Notes: generated by a model not told the origin, from the sequence alone. A stretch of DNA of 64,000 nucleotides from Enterobacter sp. 10-1 (GCA_002270295.1 NISF01000002.1:558001-622000), one strand, 5' to 3'. Counted from the stretch's first letter, positions 1 through 10,857 are shown. Numbers and translations: made by a program.

Positions 1-285
1 CGCCCGGCGCGTAGCCTAACAATGTACCAAAAGGGGCATCACTGCTTGTCGATCCTTTACTCATTAGCCTGACCTCAAATTAATGCAGCCCGGGCAGTTG
101 GCGGAACAAAACTCCCTCTTCTTATCCTGCCGCAGGCACTTACCAGACAGAGGTGGAATAATGATACCACTCATTCGATTCGCTAATTGTGCCCTTACGG
201 AAAATAACCCTGCGCCGCAGGGCAAAAGTGATATCGTTTATCTGAGATATAACAACAAATCGCGAATTAACGTCAGGAGTTGATT
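1..285. other. Intergenic lead-in with a small hairpin
   Basis: No gene is recognised here. The possible 66-codon reading frame in the middle has no family resemblance that I can see. A short GC-rich inverted repeat at 208-222 (CCCTGC facing GCAGGG) is followed by a few A residues but no T run, so it may be a weak terminator of an upstream gene or part of the leader of the next gene. The Shine-Dalgarno of the first gene, CAGGAG, lies at 275-280. Confidence 0.3.
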
Positions 286-846
286 ATGAGCACACAACCA
301 CATCTGCAAGCACAACCGCTGGTCTGGGGACATGGTCCGCGTACTTTTGAGGTTTTCCTGGAACCAACCTGCCCGTATTCGGTACGCGCATTCAACAAGC
401 TCGACGACCTGCTCGACGAGGTCGGCGCGGATAACGTGACCATCAAAGTTCGCCTGCAGTCCCAGCCCTGGCATATGTTCTCGGGGGTCATCGTGCGCTG
501 TATTCTGGCGGCCTCCACCCTGCCGCACGGCAGAGAGCAGGCGCATAAGGTGCTGAAAGCGGTTGCCGACCATCGCGAAGAATTCGAATTTACCGACCAC
601 TGCAGCGGGCCGAATATGAACGCAACTCCGCAGCAAATTGTTGAGCGTATCGAGCGCTACAGCCACGTTCTGCTTTCCGCCGCGTTCGCCCGCCCGGAGC
701 TGCAGACGGAGATCAAATGGCATAGCAAATATGCGCGCCAGAACGGTATCCACGTGTCGCCGACCTTTATGGTCAACGGGCTGGTGCAGGCGGATCTCGG
801 CAGCGGCGACGATATCAGCGTCTGGGCCGCGCGGATAATGGCCTGA
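286..846 (+). CDS. DsbA-like thioredoxin-fold protein
   Basis: A 186-residue protein with a thioredoxin/DsbA-type fold. A Cys-Pro-Tyr-Ser motif at residues 29-32, in the context EPTCPYS, occupies the redox-site position, and VSPTF near residue 155 looks like the cis-proline loop. Only one cysteine is present in the active motif, so a monothiol or peroxiredoxin-like/isomerase-like role is as likely as a dithiol oxidase. No signal peptide is visible, so it is probably cytoplasmic. An in-frame TTG two codons upstream is less likely than the ATG at 286, which has CAGGAG five bases ahead. It stands alone before yghU, another thiol-related protein. I do not recognise an E. coli gene name for it. 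Confidence 0.75.
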   Translation: MSTQPHLQAQPLVWGHGPRTFEVFLEPTCPYSVRAFNKLDDLLDEVGADNVTIKVRLQSQPWHMFSGVIVRCILAASTLPHGREQAHKVLKAVADHREEFEFTDHCSGPNMNATPQQIVERIERYSHVLLSAAFARPELQTEIKWHSKYARQNGIHVSPTFMVNGLVQADLGSGDDISVWAARIMA

Positions 847-991
847 TTTAGGGCGCTGCCCCGGCGAGCGTAACGCGGCCGGGGAAGCCGTCCGGGAATA
901 TCGGCAGCGGGTGAATAAGCCTCACACTGTTAAATCCTTAATATTCCACCTGCTACACTCCCTGAACACCTCACTACAAAGGCAGACCAGC

Positions 992-1858
992 ATGTCAGAG
1001 AATAACTACCAACCCCCGAAAGTGTGGGAATGGAAGCAGAACAACGGCGGCGCGTTCGCCAACATCAACCGTCCTGTCTCCGGCGCAACTCATGAACAAG
1101 AGCTGCCGGTCGGCTCACATCCGCTTCAGCTCTACTCCCTGGGAACGCCTAACGGCCAGAAGGTGACGATCCTGCTGGAAGAGCTGCTGGCGCTGGGAGT
1201 AAGCGATGCGGAATATGACGCCTGGCTGATCCGGATCGGCGAAGGCGATCAGTTCTCAAGCGGCTTTGTTGCGGTGAACCCGAACTCAAAAATCCCTGCG
1301 CTGAGCGATCGCTCAACCACGCCGCCAACGCGCGTGTTTGAATCCGGCAGCATTCTGCTTTATCTCGCGGAGAAGTTCGGTTTCTTCCTGCCCAAAGATC
1401 CGGCCGGGCGCACCGAAACGCTGAACTGGCTGTTCTGGCTACAGGGCGCGGCGCCGTTCCTCGGCGGCGGTTTTGGCCACTTCTTCAACTACGCGCCGGT
1501 GAAAATCGAGTACGCAATCGACCGCTTCACGATGGAAGCCAAGCGCCAGCTCGACGTGCTGGATAAACGGCTCGCCGATAACCGCTACGTTGCCGGAGAA
1601 GAGTACACCATCGCCGATATGGCTATCTGGCCGTGGTACGGCAACGTGGTACTCGGTGGCGTCTATAACGCCGCTGAATTCCTCGACGCCGGGAGCTATA
1701 AAAACGTCCTGCGCTGGGCGCAGGACGTAGGCAGCCGTCCGGCGGTTCAGCGCGGGCGGATCGTTAACCGCACCAACGGCCCGCTCGACGAACAGCTTCA
1801 CGAGCGCCATAGCGCCAGCGACTTCGACAGCCAAACGGAAGACAAGCGCCAGGCATAA
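992..1858 (+). CDS. yghU: Glutathione S-transferase-like disulfide-bond reductase YghU
   Basis: A 288-residue Nu-class glutathione transferase, the same length as E. coli YghU. The family has weak transferase activity but good disulfide-bond reductase and organic hydroperoxide activity, binding two glutathiones per active site. The N-terminal thioredoxin-like half carries YSLGTPNGQKVTILLEE, and the glutathione-binding NSKIPAL and ESGSILLYLAEK segments. The C-terminal all-helical half carries the GEEYTIADMAIWPWY N-capping motif typical of GSTs. The reading frame extends 27 codons upstream, but the ATG at 992 gives the family length and start sequence (MSENNY). It is followed by a strong hairpin and by yghW on the other strand. 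Confidence 0.95.
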   Translation: MSENNYQPPKVWEWKQNNGGAFANINRPVSGATHEQELPVGSHPLQLYSLGTPNGQKVTILLEELLALGVSDAEYDAWLIRIGEGDQFSSGFVAVNPNSKIPALSDRSTTPPTRVFESGSILLYLAEKFGFFLPKDPAGRTETLNWLFWLQGAAPFLGGGFGHFFNYAPVKIEYAIDRFTMEAKRQLDVLDKRLADNRYVAGEEYTIADMAIWPWYGNVVLGGVYNAAEFLDAGSYKNVLRWAQDVGSRPAVQRGRIVNRTNGPLDEQLHERHSASDFDSQTEDKRQA

Positions 1859-1867
1859 GGCCACGCC

Positions 1868-1891
1868 AGCCGAAGGCTTCGGCCTTCGGCT
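1868..1891. terminator. Convergent hairpin with TTCG loop between yghU and yghW
   Basis: A perfect 10-bp inverted repeat (AGCCGAAGGC / GCCTTCGGCT) closes on a TTCG tetraloop, an exceptionally stable RNA hairpin. It lies ten bases after the yghU stop and two bases from the yghW stop. No T tract follows on either strand, so it may protect the 3' ends or terminate inefficiently. Confidence 0.5.
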
Positions 1892-1892
1892 A

Positions 1893-2180
1893 TTAGCGCT
1901 CCAGGCGATATCCCGCCATAAAGTAGCGCATCGCAGTGCAGGAACTCCCCTCCTTAAAGAAATCCATAATCATGTTCCGGTCCAGGCCATAGCGACGGGT
2001 GAGAATCCCGGCCTCCCACGCGCTAAGCTGGCGATCGCCGGTTTTTTCAAACATCCGCTGAGAATAGCCGAGTACAAACCCGCGCTTATAGTCGGCACAG
2101 AAATTCGCGGCGCTGCTGGCGCTGTCAGCCTGAGCCGCCTGCAGCCCGGCCATTAAACCTTTACCAAAATGGTTATCCAT
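1893..2180 (-). CDS. yghW: DUF2623 family protein YghW
   Basis: A 95-residue protein of the DUF2623 family, matching E. coli YghW in length and in its characteristic blocks: [13 protein letters not shown] at the start, [14 protein letters not shown], then [20 protein letters not shown]. The function is unknown. No signal peptide or membrane segment is visible. An in-frame upstream ATG would add nine residues, but the internal start at 2180 matches the family length and start. It lies upstream of the divergently placed yghX-gpr pair, as in E. coli. Confidence 0.88.
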   Translation of the reverse strand: MDNHFGKGLMAGLQAAQADSASSAANFCADYKRGFVLGYSQRMFEKTGDRQLSAWEAGILTRRYGLDRNMIMDFFKEGSSCTAMRYFMAGYRLER

Positions 2181-2259
2181 CGCTTTCCCCTCAATCGTTA
2201 TATACAAAATTATATAGCGATTTTTTAAGCAATGGGTAGCGCTATTTCAGCCGATCGCG

Positions 2260-3147
2260 CTAGCGTAAATACTTCCCGAACCAGTCCAGGGTTCTCTGCC
2301 ACGCCAGCTCCGCAGCGGCCCGGTCATAGCGCGGCGTGGAGTCATTATGAAATCCGTGATTAACCCCCTGGTAAATATAAGCCTCATAGACCTTATGCTG
2401 CGCTTTGAGCGCCTCTTCATAGGACGGCCAGCCCTGATTGATTCCGCTATCGAGGCCGGCGTAGTGCAGCAGCAGCGGCGCCTGAATCTTGTCGACTTCA
2501 TTGAGCGGCGGCTGTCGGCCGTAGAACGGCACCGCGCAGGCCAGTTCAGGGATCGCCACCGCGGCGGCGTTGCAAACGCCCCCGCCGTAGCAAAAACCGG
2601 TGATGCCGACTTTTCCCGTCGCCTGCGGATGCTTCGCCATAAACGCCACCGCGGCAAAAAAGTCGTTCATCAGCTTCACGGGATCGACTTTCTGCTGCAG
2701 CTCTCGCCCCTCATCATCATTGCCGGGATAGCCGCCGACGGAGCTCAGGCCATCCGGCGCCAGGGCGATATAGCCCGCCTTCGCTACCCGCCGGGCAACG
2801 TCTTCAATATAGGGATTGAGGCCGCGGTTCTCATGTACCACCACCACCGCCGCGGCTTTGCCGGCCATCTTCGTCGGCGTCACCAGGTAAGCGCGCACTT
2901 CGCCATGACCGTCCGGAGAGGGATAGTGAATATATTCCGCGCGGATATCCGGGTCGGTAAACGCCACCTGTTCCGCCAGGGCATAGTTCGGTTTCAGCAG
3001 GTTAAACAGCGCCAGCGCGGTCATTCCGCCCACGGCATATTTCCCCGCCAGCTGGAGAAACTCGCGTTTGCTGATTTTACCGTGGGCATAGTAGTCATAG
3101 TACTCGAGCAGCTGCTGCGGGAAATCTTTGGCCGTCAGTCGCGTCAT
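2260..3147 (-). CDS. yghX: Dienelactone hydrolase family protein YghX
   Basis: A 295-residue alpha/beta hydrolase of the dienelactone hydrolase family. The nucleophile is the cysteine of GFCYGGG (around residue 186). The acid is the aspartate in YAGLDSGIN and the base is the histidine in GVNHGFHND. The N-terminus has SKREFL (residues 26-31) before a hydrophobic stretch and an ALA-E junction near residue 58. This resembles a twin-arginine signal with Lys-Arg in place of Arg-Arg, so export is possible. The gene is broken in E. coli K-12 but intact here. The substrate is not known. It faces away from gpr, with a shared 147-bp promoter region. Confidence 0.85.
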   Translation of the reverse strand: MTRLTAKDFPQQLLEYYDYYAHGKISKREFLQLAGKYAVGGMTALALFNLLKPNYALAEQVAFTDPDIRAEYIHYPSPDGHGEVRAYLVTPTKMAGKAAAVVVVHENRGLNPYIEDVARRVAKAGYIALAPDGLSSVGGYPGNDDEGRELQQKVDPVKLMNDFFAAVAFMAKHPQATGKVGITGFCYGGGVCNAAAVAIPELACAVPFYGRQPPLNEVDKIQAPLLLHYAGLDSGINQGWPSYEEALKAQHKVYEAYIYQGVNHGFHNDSTPRYDRAAAELAWQRTLDWFGKYLR

Positions 3148-3294
3148 CGCATGTTCTCCGTAAGTGAAGGCCCTTTAAGCAAAGCATAAGCTCGCCGGGA
3201 TGCCAGAAATCTCGCGCAGTGTGATCCAGCAAACGCCTCATCGGCGACTTAGCGTCTAAAGTAGAACGTCGTTTTAAATTAAAAAGGAGAGATC

Positions 3295-4335
3295 ATGTCC
3301 TGGTTCGCTAACCCTGGCCGCTACGATCGGATGCAGTATCGCTACTGCGGCAAAAGCGGCCTACAGCTGCCCGCGCTGTCGCTGGGCCTGTGGCATAACT
3401 TTAGCCACGGTAACGCGCTGGATGACCAACGAGCCCTGCTTCGCAAGGCCTTCGATCTGGGCATTACCCATTTTGACCTGGCCAATAACTACGGGCCGCC
3501 GCCCGGCAGCGCCGAGGAAAACTTTGGCCGCCTGCTGCGGGAAGAGTTTGCCGCCCACCGTGACGAACTCATTATCTCGACCAAAGCCGGCTATTCCATG
3601 TGGCCGGGACCCTATGGTTCCGGCAGTTCACGAAAATATCTGCTGGCCAGCCTCGACCAGAGCCTGCAGCGCATGGGGCTGGATTACGTCGATATTTTCT
3701 ATTCTCATCGCGTTGATGAGAACACGCCGATGGAGGAGACCGCCGCAGCGCTGGCGCAGGCGGTGCAGAGCGGTAAGGCCCTGTACGTCGGCATCTCCTC
3801 CTATTCGCCGGAACGCACGCAGCAGATGGCCGCGCTCCTGCGCGAGTGGAAAATTCCGCTGCTGATCCATCAACCCTCCTATAACCTGCTTAACCGCTGG
3901 GTCGACAGTAGCGGATTGTTGGATACGCTGGAGGAGCACGGCGTAGGCTGCATCGCCTTTACGCCGCTGGCACAGGGCCTGCTGACCGGCAAGTATCTCC
4001 AGCAGATCCCGGAAGGTTCGCGAATGTTTTATGAAGGGAAGAGAGATCGTGGCCTGACGGAAAATATGCTCAGCGAGCCAAACGTCCGGAGCCTGCGCCT
4101 GCTGCAGGAGATGGCGCACGGCCGCGGTCAGAGCATGGCGCAAATGGCGCTGAGCTGGCTGCTGAAAGACAGCCGGGTGACGTCGGTACTGATTGGCGCC
4201 AGCCGTCCGCAGCAGCTAGAAGAGAACGTAAAGGCGCTGGAAAACCTGACTTTCAGCGCCGAAGAGCTGACGCAGATCGACCAGCACGTGGCGGATGGTG
4301 AGCTGAATTTGTGGCAGGCTTCGTCGGATAAGTAA
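3295..4335 (+). CDS. gpr: L-glyceraldehyde 3-phosphate reductase (aldo-keto reductase)
   Basis: A 346-residue aldo-keto reductase of the AKR14 group (YghZ/Gpr). It reduces L-glyceraldehyde 3-phosphate and methylglyoxal with NADPH in the cytoplasm, a detoxification role. The catalytic tetrad is readable: Asp and Tyr in FDLANNYGPP, Lys in ISTKAGYSM and His in FYSHRVD. The C-terminal SVLIGASRPQQLEENVKAL segment is the NADP-phosphate-binding stretch of the family. The AAGGAGAG site nine bases before the ATG at 3295 supports the start. E. coli YghZ has the same length. Confidence 0.93.
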   Translation: MSWFANPGRYDRMQYRYCGKSGLQLPALSLGLWHNFSHGNALDDQRALLRKAFDLGITHFDLANNYGPPPGSAEENFGRLLREEFAAHRDELIISTKAGYSMWPGPYGSGSSRKYLLASLDQSLQRMGLDYVDIFYSHRVDENTPMEETAAALAQAVQSGKALYVGISSYSPERTQQMAALLREWKIPLLIHQPSYNLLNRWVDSSGLLDTLEEHGVGCIAFTPLAQGLLTGKYLQQIPEGSRMFYEGKRDRGLTENMLSEPNVRSLRLLQEMAHGRGQSMAQMALSWLLKDSRVTSVLIGASRPQQLEENVKALENLTFSAEELTQIDQHVADGELNLWQASSDK

Positions 4336-4376
4336 ATCGCTGGCCCGGTAGCCAAACGCTGCCGGGCAAGCAGGGA

Positions 4377-4940
<564 letters not shown>

Positions 4941-4968
4941 TCAGCGCGCGGATCGGCAGACATAAAAA

Positions 4969-4989
4969 AGGCTGGCACAAGGCCAGCCT
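4969..4989 (-). terminator. Rho-independent terminator after exbBD
   Basis: AGGCTGGC and GCCAGCCT form a perfect 8-bp stem with a 5-base loop. On the minus strand the stem is followed by a run of T residues (complement of 4964-4969). It lies 22 bases past the exbD stop codon. Confidence 0.88.
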
Positions 4990-5010
4990 GGGGAGAGATG
5001 TCGGTGAGGG

Positions 5011-5436
5011 CTACTGCGCTTTAACGGTCTCTTCGCCCACCAGACCAATCTTCAGATAACCCGCCTGATGCAGGGTATCCATGACCTTCATCATCGTCTC
5101 ATAGTCCACGGTTTTATCCGCGCGGAAGAAGACGGTGGTGTCTTTCTTACCTTCAGTCAGCGTATCCAGCGCGCCGATCATGTTCTCTTCGGTGACCGGA
5201 TCGTTGCCGAGGAACATGGCTTTATCCGCTTTCACCGACAGATAGATCGGCTTTTCCGGACGCGGCTGCGGCTGGCTGGAGGACGCGGGCAGGTTCACCT
5301 TCACATCAACCGTCGCCAGCGGAGCCGCCACCATAAAGATAATCAGCAGCACGAGCATGACGTCGATAAACGGCGTCACGTTAATATCGTGCATTTCGCC
5401 GTTATCATCGAGGTTTTCGTTAAAATGCATTGCCAT
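5011..5436 (-). CDS. exbD: TonB-system accessory protein ExbD
   Basis: A 141-residue ExbD, the E. coli length. It has one transmembrane helix (about residues 23-43, FIDVMLVLLIIFMVAAPL) preceded by the DINVTPFID motif, whose Asp25 (helix Asp) carries protons in the ExbB5-ExbD2 motor. The C-terminal periplasmic domain contacts TonB. Together with ExbB it converts proton-motive force into TonB-dependent uptake of siderophores, vitamin B12 and group B colicins. It follows exbB with a 6-bp gap and must share its transcript. Confidence 0.96.
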   Translation of the reverse strand: MAMHFNENLDDNGEMHDINVTPFIDVMLVLLIIFMVAAPLATVDVKVNLPASSSQPQPRPEKPIYLSVKADKAMFLGNDPVTEENMIGALDTLTEGKKDTTVFFRADKTVDYETMMKVMDTLHQAGYLKIGLVGEETVKAQ

Positions 5437-5442
5437 AAAGCA

Positions 5443-6174
5443 TCAACCTACTCGTAATTTCTGCGCGGTACGTACCGGGGAAGTGCCGCTGGCGCTAAGG
5501 TCCAGATCGCGGCTTTGCAGCAGCAATACCTGGGCGGCAACGTCACCGAGGGTGGCTTTGTAGCTGCCGATCATACGGGCGAAGATGTTATAGATAACCA
5601 CCGCCGGGATAGCGGCGAACAAGCCAATTGCCGTTGCCAGCAGCGCTTCCGCGATGCCAGGCGCGACAACCGCGAGGTTGGTGGTCTGAGTCTGGGCAAT
5701 GCCGATGAAGCTGTTCATGATGCCCCAGACGGTACCAAACAGGCCGACGAACGGGGAGATGGCGCCAATGGTCGCCAGATAGCCGTTACCGCGGCCCATA
5801 TAACGACCCACAAACGCCACGCGGCGCTCAAGGCGGAAACCGGTACGTTCTTTAATGCCTTCGTTATCTTCGACGCCGGCCGAAAGCTCCAGCTCGTTTT
5901 GCGCTTCATTGATAAGCTGCGTGCTCAGGCTTTTAGGATGGAAAGCGTTGGCGATATCACTGGCCTGATCGAGGGAGCGCGCTTCGCCAAGTAACTGCTG
6001 TTCGCGCTTGAGGCGGCGCTTGCTGGAGAGGATTTCCGCACCCTTGCCGAAGAAGATAGCCCATGTGACTATCGACGCCAGAATCAGGCCGATCATCACG
6101 ACCTTAACGACAATATCGGCATGATGATACATACCCCAAACGGAAAGATCCGCCTGCATCAAATTATTACCCAC
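5443..6174 (-). CDS. exbB: TonB-system proton channel ExbB
   Basis: A 243-residue ExbB, one residue shorter than in E. coli. Three transmembrane helices are visible, near residues 18-38, 128-150 and 172-195. The conserved NGYLATIGAISPFVGLFGTVWGIM and VAPGIAEALLATAIGLFAAIPAVV segments line the pentameric channel. It forms the stator around ExbD in the inner membrane. The start MGNNLMQ matches E. coli. A Fur-like box lies 64 bp upstream, so iron-repressed expression is expected. Confidence 0.96.
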   Translation of the reverse strand: MGNNLMQADLSVWGMYHHADIVVKVVMIGLILASIVTWAIFFGKGAEILSSKRRLKREQQLLGEARSLDQASDIANAFHPKSLSTQLINEAQNELELSAGVEDNEGIKERTGFRLERRVAFVGRYMGRGNGYLATIGAISPFVGLFGTVWGIMNSFIGIAQTQTTNLAVVAPGIAEALLATAIGLFAAIPAVVIYNIFARMIGSYKATLGDVAAQVLLLQSRDLDLSASGTSPVRTAQKLRVG

Positions 6175-6237
6175 TCTGAGTCTCCAGGACGTAAATCACA
6201 AAATCTGAGCATAATAATATCAAAACGGCATCGAATT

Positions 6238-6256
6238 GATAGTGGTTCTCATTAGT
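6238..6256 (-). promoter_or_regulatory. Fur-type box upstream of exbB
   Basis: GATAGTGGTTCTCATTAGT agrees with the 19-bp Fur consensus GATAATGATAATCATTATC at 13 of 19 positions by my count. It lies between exbB and metC, about 64 bp upstream of exbB, where Fur control of exbBD is known in E. coli. Confidence 0.65.
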
Positions 6257-6389
6257 ATTTACACTGTGCAGCAAATCACGTTTATTTTCCTTGCGCTTAC
6301 GCAGTAAAAAAGTGGCCGCCGGGGATTTGGTAAAATTTTTGCCTGTATCCGCCGTTAGCCGGTACACATCCGGGTATTCATGCTAGTTT

Positions 6390-7609
<1,220 letters not shown>

Positions 7610-7739
7610 AGTGACAGCCAGTGGCAATAATTGCGGACGTTCTGTTAGAGGCGGCCGCTTTTGTTGCGCCCGGGATCAAGGTGTTCGGGCCTCTTCAGGA
7701 GTACACTAGTCAAAAATACGGTACCACTTAGGAAAGTCC

Positions 7740-8399
7740 ATGGTTGTTATTCAAGAGATTGTCGCCGCGCTCTGGCAACATGATTTTGCCGCATTGGCGA
7801 ACCCTCACGTTGTGGGCGTTGTATATCTGGTCATGTTCGCGACCCTGTTTCTCGAGAACGGTCTGCTGCCGGCCTCATTTTTACCCGGTGACAGCCTGCT
7901 GCTGCTCGCCGGCGCGCTGATTGCTAAAGGCGTCATGGACTTTGTGCCCACCCTCGCCATTCTGACGACGGCGGCCAGCCTCGGCTGCTGGCTGAGCTAT
8001 GTCCAGGGGCGCTGGCTCGGCAATACCGAGACCGTTAAGGGCTGGCTTTCCCATCTACCGCAAAAATATCATCAGCGTGCGACCTGCATGTTTGATAAGC
8101 ATGGGCTGCTGGCCCTGCTGGCCGGGCGTTTCCTGGCCTTTGTGCGCACCCTGCTGCCAACAATGGCCGGTATTTCCGGGCTCTCCAACCGCCGCTTCCA
8201 GTTCTTCAACTGGCTCAGCGCGCTGCTGTGGGTCGGCGTGGTTACCGGACTCGGATATGCGCTGAGCATGATCCCTTTCGTCAAGCGCCACGAAGATCAG
8301 GTGATGACCTGCCTGATGATCCTGCCTATCGCTCTGCTGGTTGCCGGCCTGCTGGGTACGCTGGTGGTGGTCATTAAGAAAAAGTTCTGCAGCGCCTGA
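7740..8399 (+). CDS. yghB: DedA family inner membrane protein YghB
   Basis: A 219-residue DedA-family membrane protein, equal in length to E. coli YghB. DedA proteins support envelope integrity, cell division and membrane-potential-dependent efflux, and recent work places the family among undecaprenyl-phosphate or lipid flippases. The family signature is visible as [20 protein letters not shown] and [19 protein letters not shown]. The catalytically required acidic and arginine residues (E in FLEN, D in PGDS, R in GRF and FVRT) are all present. The C-terminus is a single helix ending [15 protein letters not shown] precedes the ATG at 7740. Confidence 0.94.
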   Translation: MVVIQEIVAALWQHDFAALANPHVVGVVYLVMFATLFLENGLLPASFLPGDSLLLLAGALIAKGVMDFVPTLAILTTAASLGCWLSYVQGRWLGNTETVKGWLSHLPQKYHQRATCMFDKHGLLALLAGRFLAFVRTLLPTMAGISGLSNRRFQFFNWLSALLWVGVVTGLGYALSMIPFVKRHEDQVMTCLMILPIALLVAGLLGTLVVVIKKKFCSA

Positions 8400-8411
8400 T
8401 TGACCTTCCCG

Positions 8412-8431
8412 GGAGGGCGCCGGCGCGCCTT
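8412..8431. terminator. GC-rich hairpin between yghB and yqhC
   Basis: An imperfect GC-rich inverted repeat (AGGGCGC facing GCGCCTT around a CGG centre) lies between the converging yghB and yqhC stops. No T tract is seen, so any termination would be weak or factor-assisted. Confidence 0.35.
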
Positions 8432-8452
8432 CCCCGGAGCGTACGCTTCCTG

Positions 8453-9352
8453 TCACATCCCCTGAATCGTTCTGATCCGCGCCGCATCTTCGCCCGGCGT
8501 CATGCCAAAATAGCGCTTAAACTCCCGGCTGAACTGCGACGCGCTTTCGTAGCCTACGCGCATCGCCGCCGCGCTGGCCTTCATCCCGTCGTGGATCATC
8601 AGCATCCGCGCTTTATGCAGGCGATAGCTTTTCAGATACTGCAGCGGTGATGTGCTGGTGACCGATTTAAAATTGTGATGAAACGCCGAGACGCTCATGT
8701 TGGCCTCTGCCGCCAGCTGATCGACGCTCAGGTTCTCGGTGTACTGGCTTTCAATGCGCTTGAGGACGCGGCTGATCAGGCTGAAGTGGGTTTGCCGGCT
8801 CACCAGCGCCAGCAGCGCCCCGCCGCACGGCCCGGTCAGCACGTAGTAAAGCATCTCGCGAATAATCTGTTTGCCCAGAATGCGCGCATCCAGCGGCCGC
8901 TCCATCACGTCCAGCAGCCGTTCAGCGGCGCACAAAATCTCCTCAGAGAGCGCCGCCGAGTTGATTCCGCTCGATGCCACCGCGGGCTGGAAGCGCTCAT
9001 CCTCGCCAATATCCATCAGCAGCTCCTGCAGCTGCAGAATATCAACGTTCAGCCGTAGCCCCGCCAGCGGAACCTCCGGCGTCGCGAAGGTCTCGCACTC
9101 AAACGGCAGCGGTACCGTCAGCAGCAGATATTCATTGGTGTCGTAACGAAAAGTCCGCTCATTTATGTAACCAATTTTATGACCCGAAAAGAGAAAAACG
9201 ATGCCTGGCTGATACATCACCGGCGTGCGCGTTCCCGGCTGCGTGCCGTACAATAACCGAATATCAGGCAGGAGTTCGCTGAGTTTTTCTTCGTTATTTT
9301 TCAGATTGTTAACCTTTTCAGTTAGCAGCTGACATATCTGGGAACGCTTCAT
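8453..9352 (-). CDS. yqhC: AraC-family activator YqhC of yqhD
   Basis: A 299-residue regulator with an AraC_N (cupin-type) sensing domain at about residues 20-175 and two helix-turn-helix motifs in the C-terminal 100 residues ([21 protein letters not shown] and [23 protein letters not shown]). In E. coli YqhC senses aldehydes such as furfural and glyoxal and activates the adjacent yqhD-dkgA. E. coli YqhC is annotated somewhat longer, but the alignment starts near this methionine. It is divergent from yqhD with a 196-bp intergenic region that should hold its target site. Confidence 0.92.
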   Translation of the reverse strand: MKRSQICQLLTEKVNNLKNNEEKLSELLPDIRLLYGTQPGTRTPVMYQPGIVFLFSGHKIGYINERTFRYDTNEYLLLTVPLPFECETFATPEVPLAGLRLNVDILQLQELLMDIGEDERFQPAVASSGINSAALSEEILCAAERLLDVMERPLDARILGKQIIREMLYYVLTGPCGGALLALVSRQTHFSLISRVLKRIESQYTENLSVDQLAAEANMSVSAFHHNFKSVTSTSPLQYLKSYRLHKARMLMIHDGMKASAAAMRVGYESASQFSREFKRYFGMTPGEDAARIRTIQGM

Positions 9353-9548
9353 TTACGGTGACTCTCCAGTCGTTTTTTCACGACTTCATTGTGCGCATTC
9401 CGCAGCTTTTTCTCCAGCCCCACGGAGAAATGGGCAAGACATCGGCAGGAATGTGCATTGAGGGGAACGGATGAGGGGACCACAATGTCCGTCATCTGGC
9501 CGGGATATCTTCTCTGCCGGCAGTTTTCTCTTATTGAGGTGATGAGCA

Positions 9549-10712
9549 ATGAACAATTTCGATCTGTATACCCCAACCCGTATCCTCTTTGGTAAAGGTG
9601 CCATCGAAAACCTGCGCGATCAAATCCCGGCGGGAGCCCGTATTCTGGTCACCTACGGCGGCGGCAGCGTGAAAAAAACCGGCGTGCTGGATCAGGCCCT
9701 GAGCGCGCTCAGCGATTTTGAGGTGCTGGAATTCGGCGGTATTGAACCGAACCCATCCTACGAAACGCTGATGAACGCGGTCAAAATTGCCCGTGAACAG
9801 CAGATCACCTTCCTGCTGGCGGTTGGCGGCGGTTCCGTGCTCGACGGGACGAAATTTATCGCGGCCGCCGCGCATTATGATGAAAGCGTCGATCCGTGGG
9901 AAATCCTCGAAACCTACGGTAAAAATGTCAAAAGCGCCATCCCGATGGGTTCCGTGCTGACGCTGCCGGCGACCGGCTCCGAGTCCAATAAAGGTGCCGT
10001 AGTTTCACGTAAAACCACCGGGGACAAGCGCGCCTTTATGTCTTCCCACGTGCAGCCGGTGTTTGCGATTCTCGATCCGGTCTACACCTACACCCTGCCT
10101 CCGCGTCAGGTTGCCAACGGCGTGGTTGACGCATTTGTCCATACCGTTGAGCAGTACGTAACCTATCCGGTTGATGGCAAAATCCAGGACCGCTTTGCCG
10201 AAGGCATCCTGCTGACCCTGATCGAAGATGGCCCGAAAGCGCTGAAAGAGCCGGAAAACTACGACGTGCGCGCCAACATTATGTGGGCCGCGACCCAGGC
10301 GTTAAACGGCCTGATCGGCGCCGGCGTTCCGCAGGACTGGGCAACGCATATGCTGGGACATGAGCTCACCGCCATGCACGGCCTTGACCATGCCCAGACT
10401 CTGGCCATTGTTCTGCCGGTGCTGTGGAATGAAAAACGCGATACCAAACGCGCTAAGCTGCTGCAATACGCCGCCCGCGTGTGGAATATCACCGAAGGTT
10501 CTGAAGATGAGCGTATCGACGCGGCTATCGCCGCAACGCGCAATTTCTTCGAGCAGCTCGGCGTACCGACTCGCCTGAGCGGCTACGGTCTTGACGGTAG
10601 CTCCATCCCGGCGCTGTTGGCTAAACTGGAAGAACACGGGATGACTCAGCTCGGTGAAAACCAGGATATCACTCTCGACGTCAGCCGCCGTATTTACGAG
10701 GCTGCACGCTAA
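9549..10712 (+). CDS. yqhD: NADPH-dependent aldehyde reductase YqhD
   Basis: A 387-residue group III (iron-type) alcohol dehydrogenase, the E. coli length. It uses NADPH to reduce a wide range of aldehydes, including butyraldehyde, methylglyoxal and lipid-peroxidation products. Metal ligands are the Asp and His of VVDAFVHTVEQ and the two histidines of HMLGHELTAMHGLDHAQ. GGGSVKKTG and AVGGGSVLDGTK form the nucleotide-binding loops. The start at 9549 is preceded by GAGGTGA. It is the known target of the divergent regulator YqhC. Confidence 0.96.
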   Translation: MNNFDLYTPTRILFGKGAIENLRDQIPAGARILVTYGGGSVKKTGVLDQALSALSDFEVLEFGGIEPNPSYETLMNAVKIAREQQITFLLAVGGGSVLDGTKFIAAAAHYDESVDPWEILETYGKNVKSAIPMGSVLTLPATGSESNKGAVVSRKTTGDKRAFMSSHVQPVFAILDPVYTYTLPPRQVANGVVDAFVHTVEQYVTYPVDGKIQDRFAEGILLTLIEDGPKALKEPENYDVRANIMWAATQALNGLIGAGVPQDWATHMLGHELTAMHGLDHAQTLAIVLPVLWNEKRDTKRAKLLQYAARVWNITEGSEDERIDAAIAATRNFFEQLGVPTRLSGYGLDGSSIPALLAKLEEHGMTQLGENQDITLDVSRRIYEAAR

Positions 10713-10732
10713 TTTTCCCCTGCTGATACGCC

Positions 10733-10764
10733 CTCTCCTTCGGGTCATCGGATGCGAAGGAGAG
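10733..10764 (+). other. Perfect 10-bp inverted repeat between yqhD and dkgA
   Basis: CTCTCCTTCG and CGAAGGAGAG pair perfectly around a 12-base loop. A TTTTT run occurs only about 13 bases later, so it may attenuate or stabilise the yqhD transcript ahead of dkgA rather than end it cleanly. The full yqhD-dkgA gap is 145 bp. Confidence 0.5.
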
Positions 10765-10857
10765 GAGTTTAACTACCGTTTTTAGCTATTTCGTCCAGAC
10801 TTAATGCTACCCCTTAGCGAAATGTACCCCGCTAAGTTTCATTAACAGGAGGAAGGC

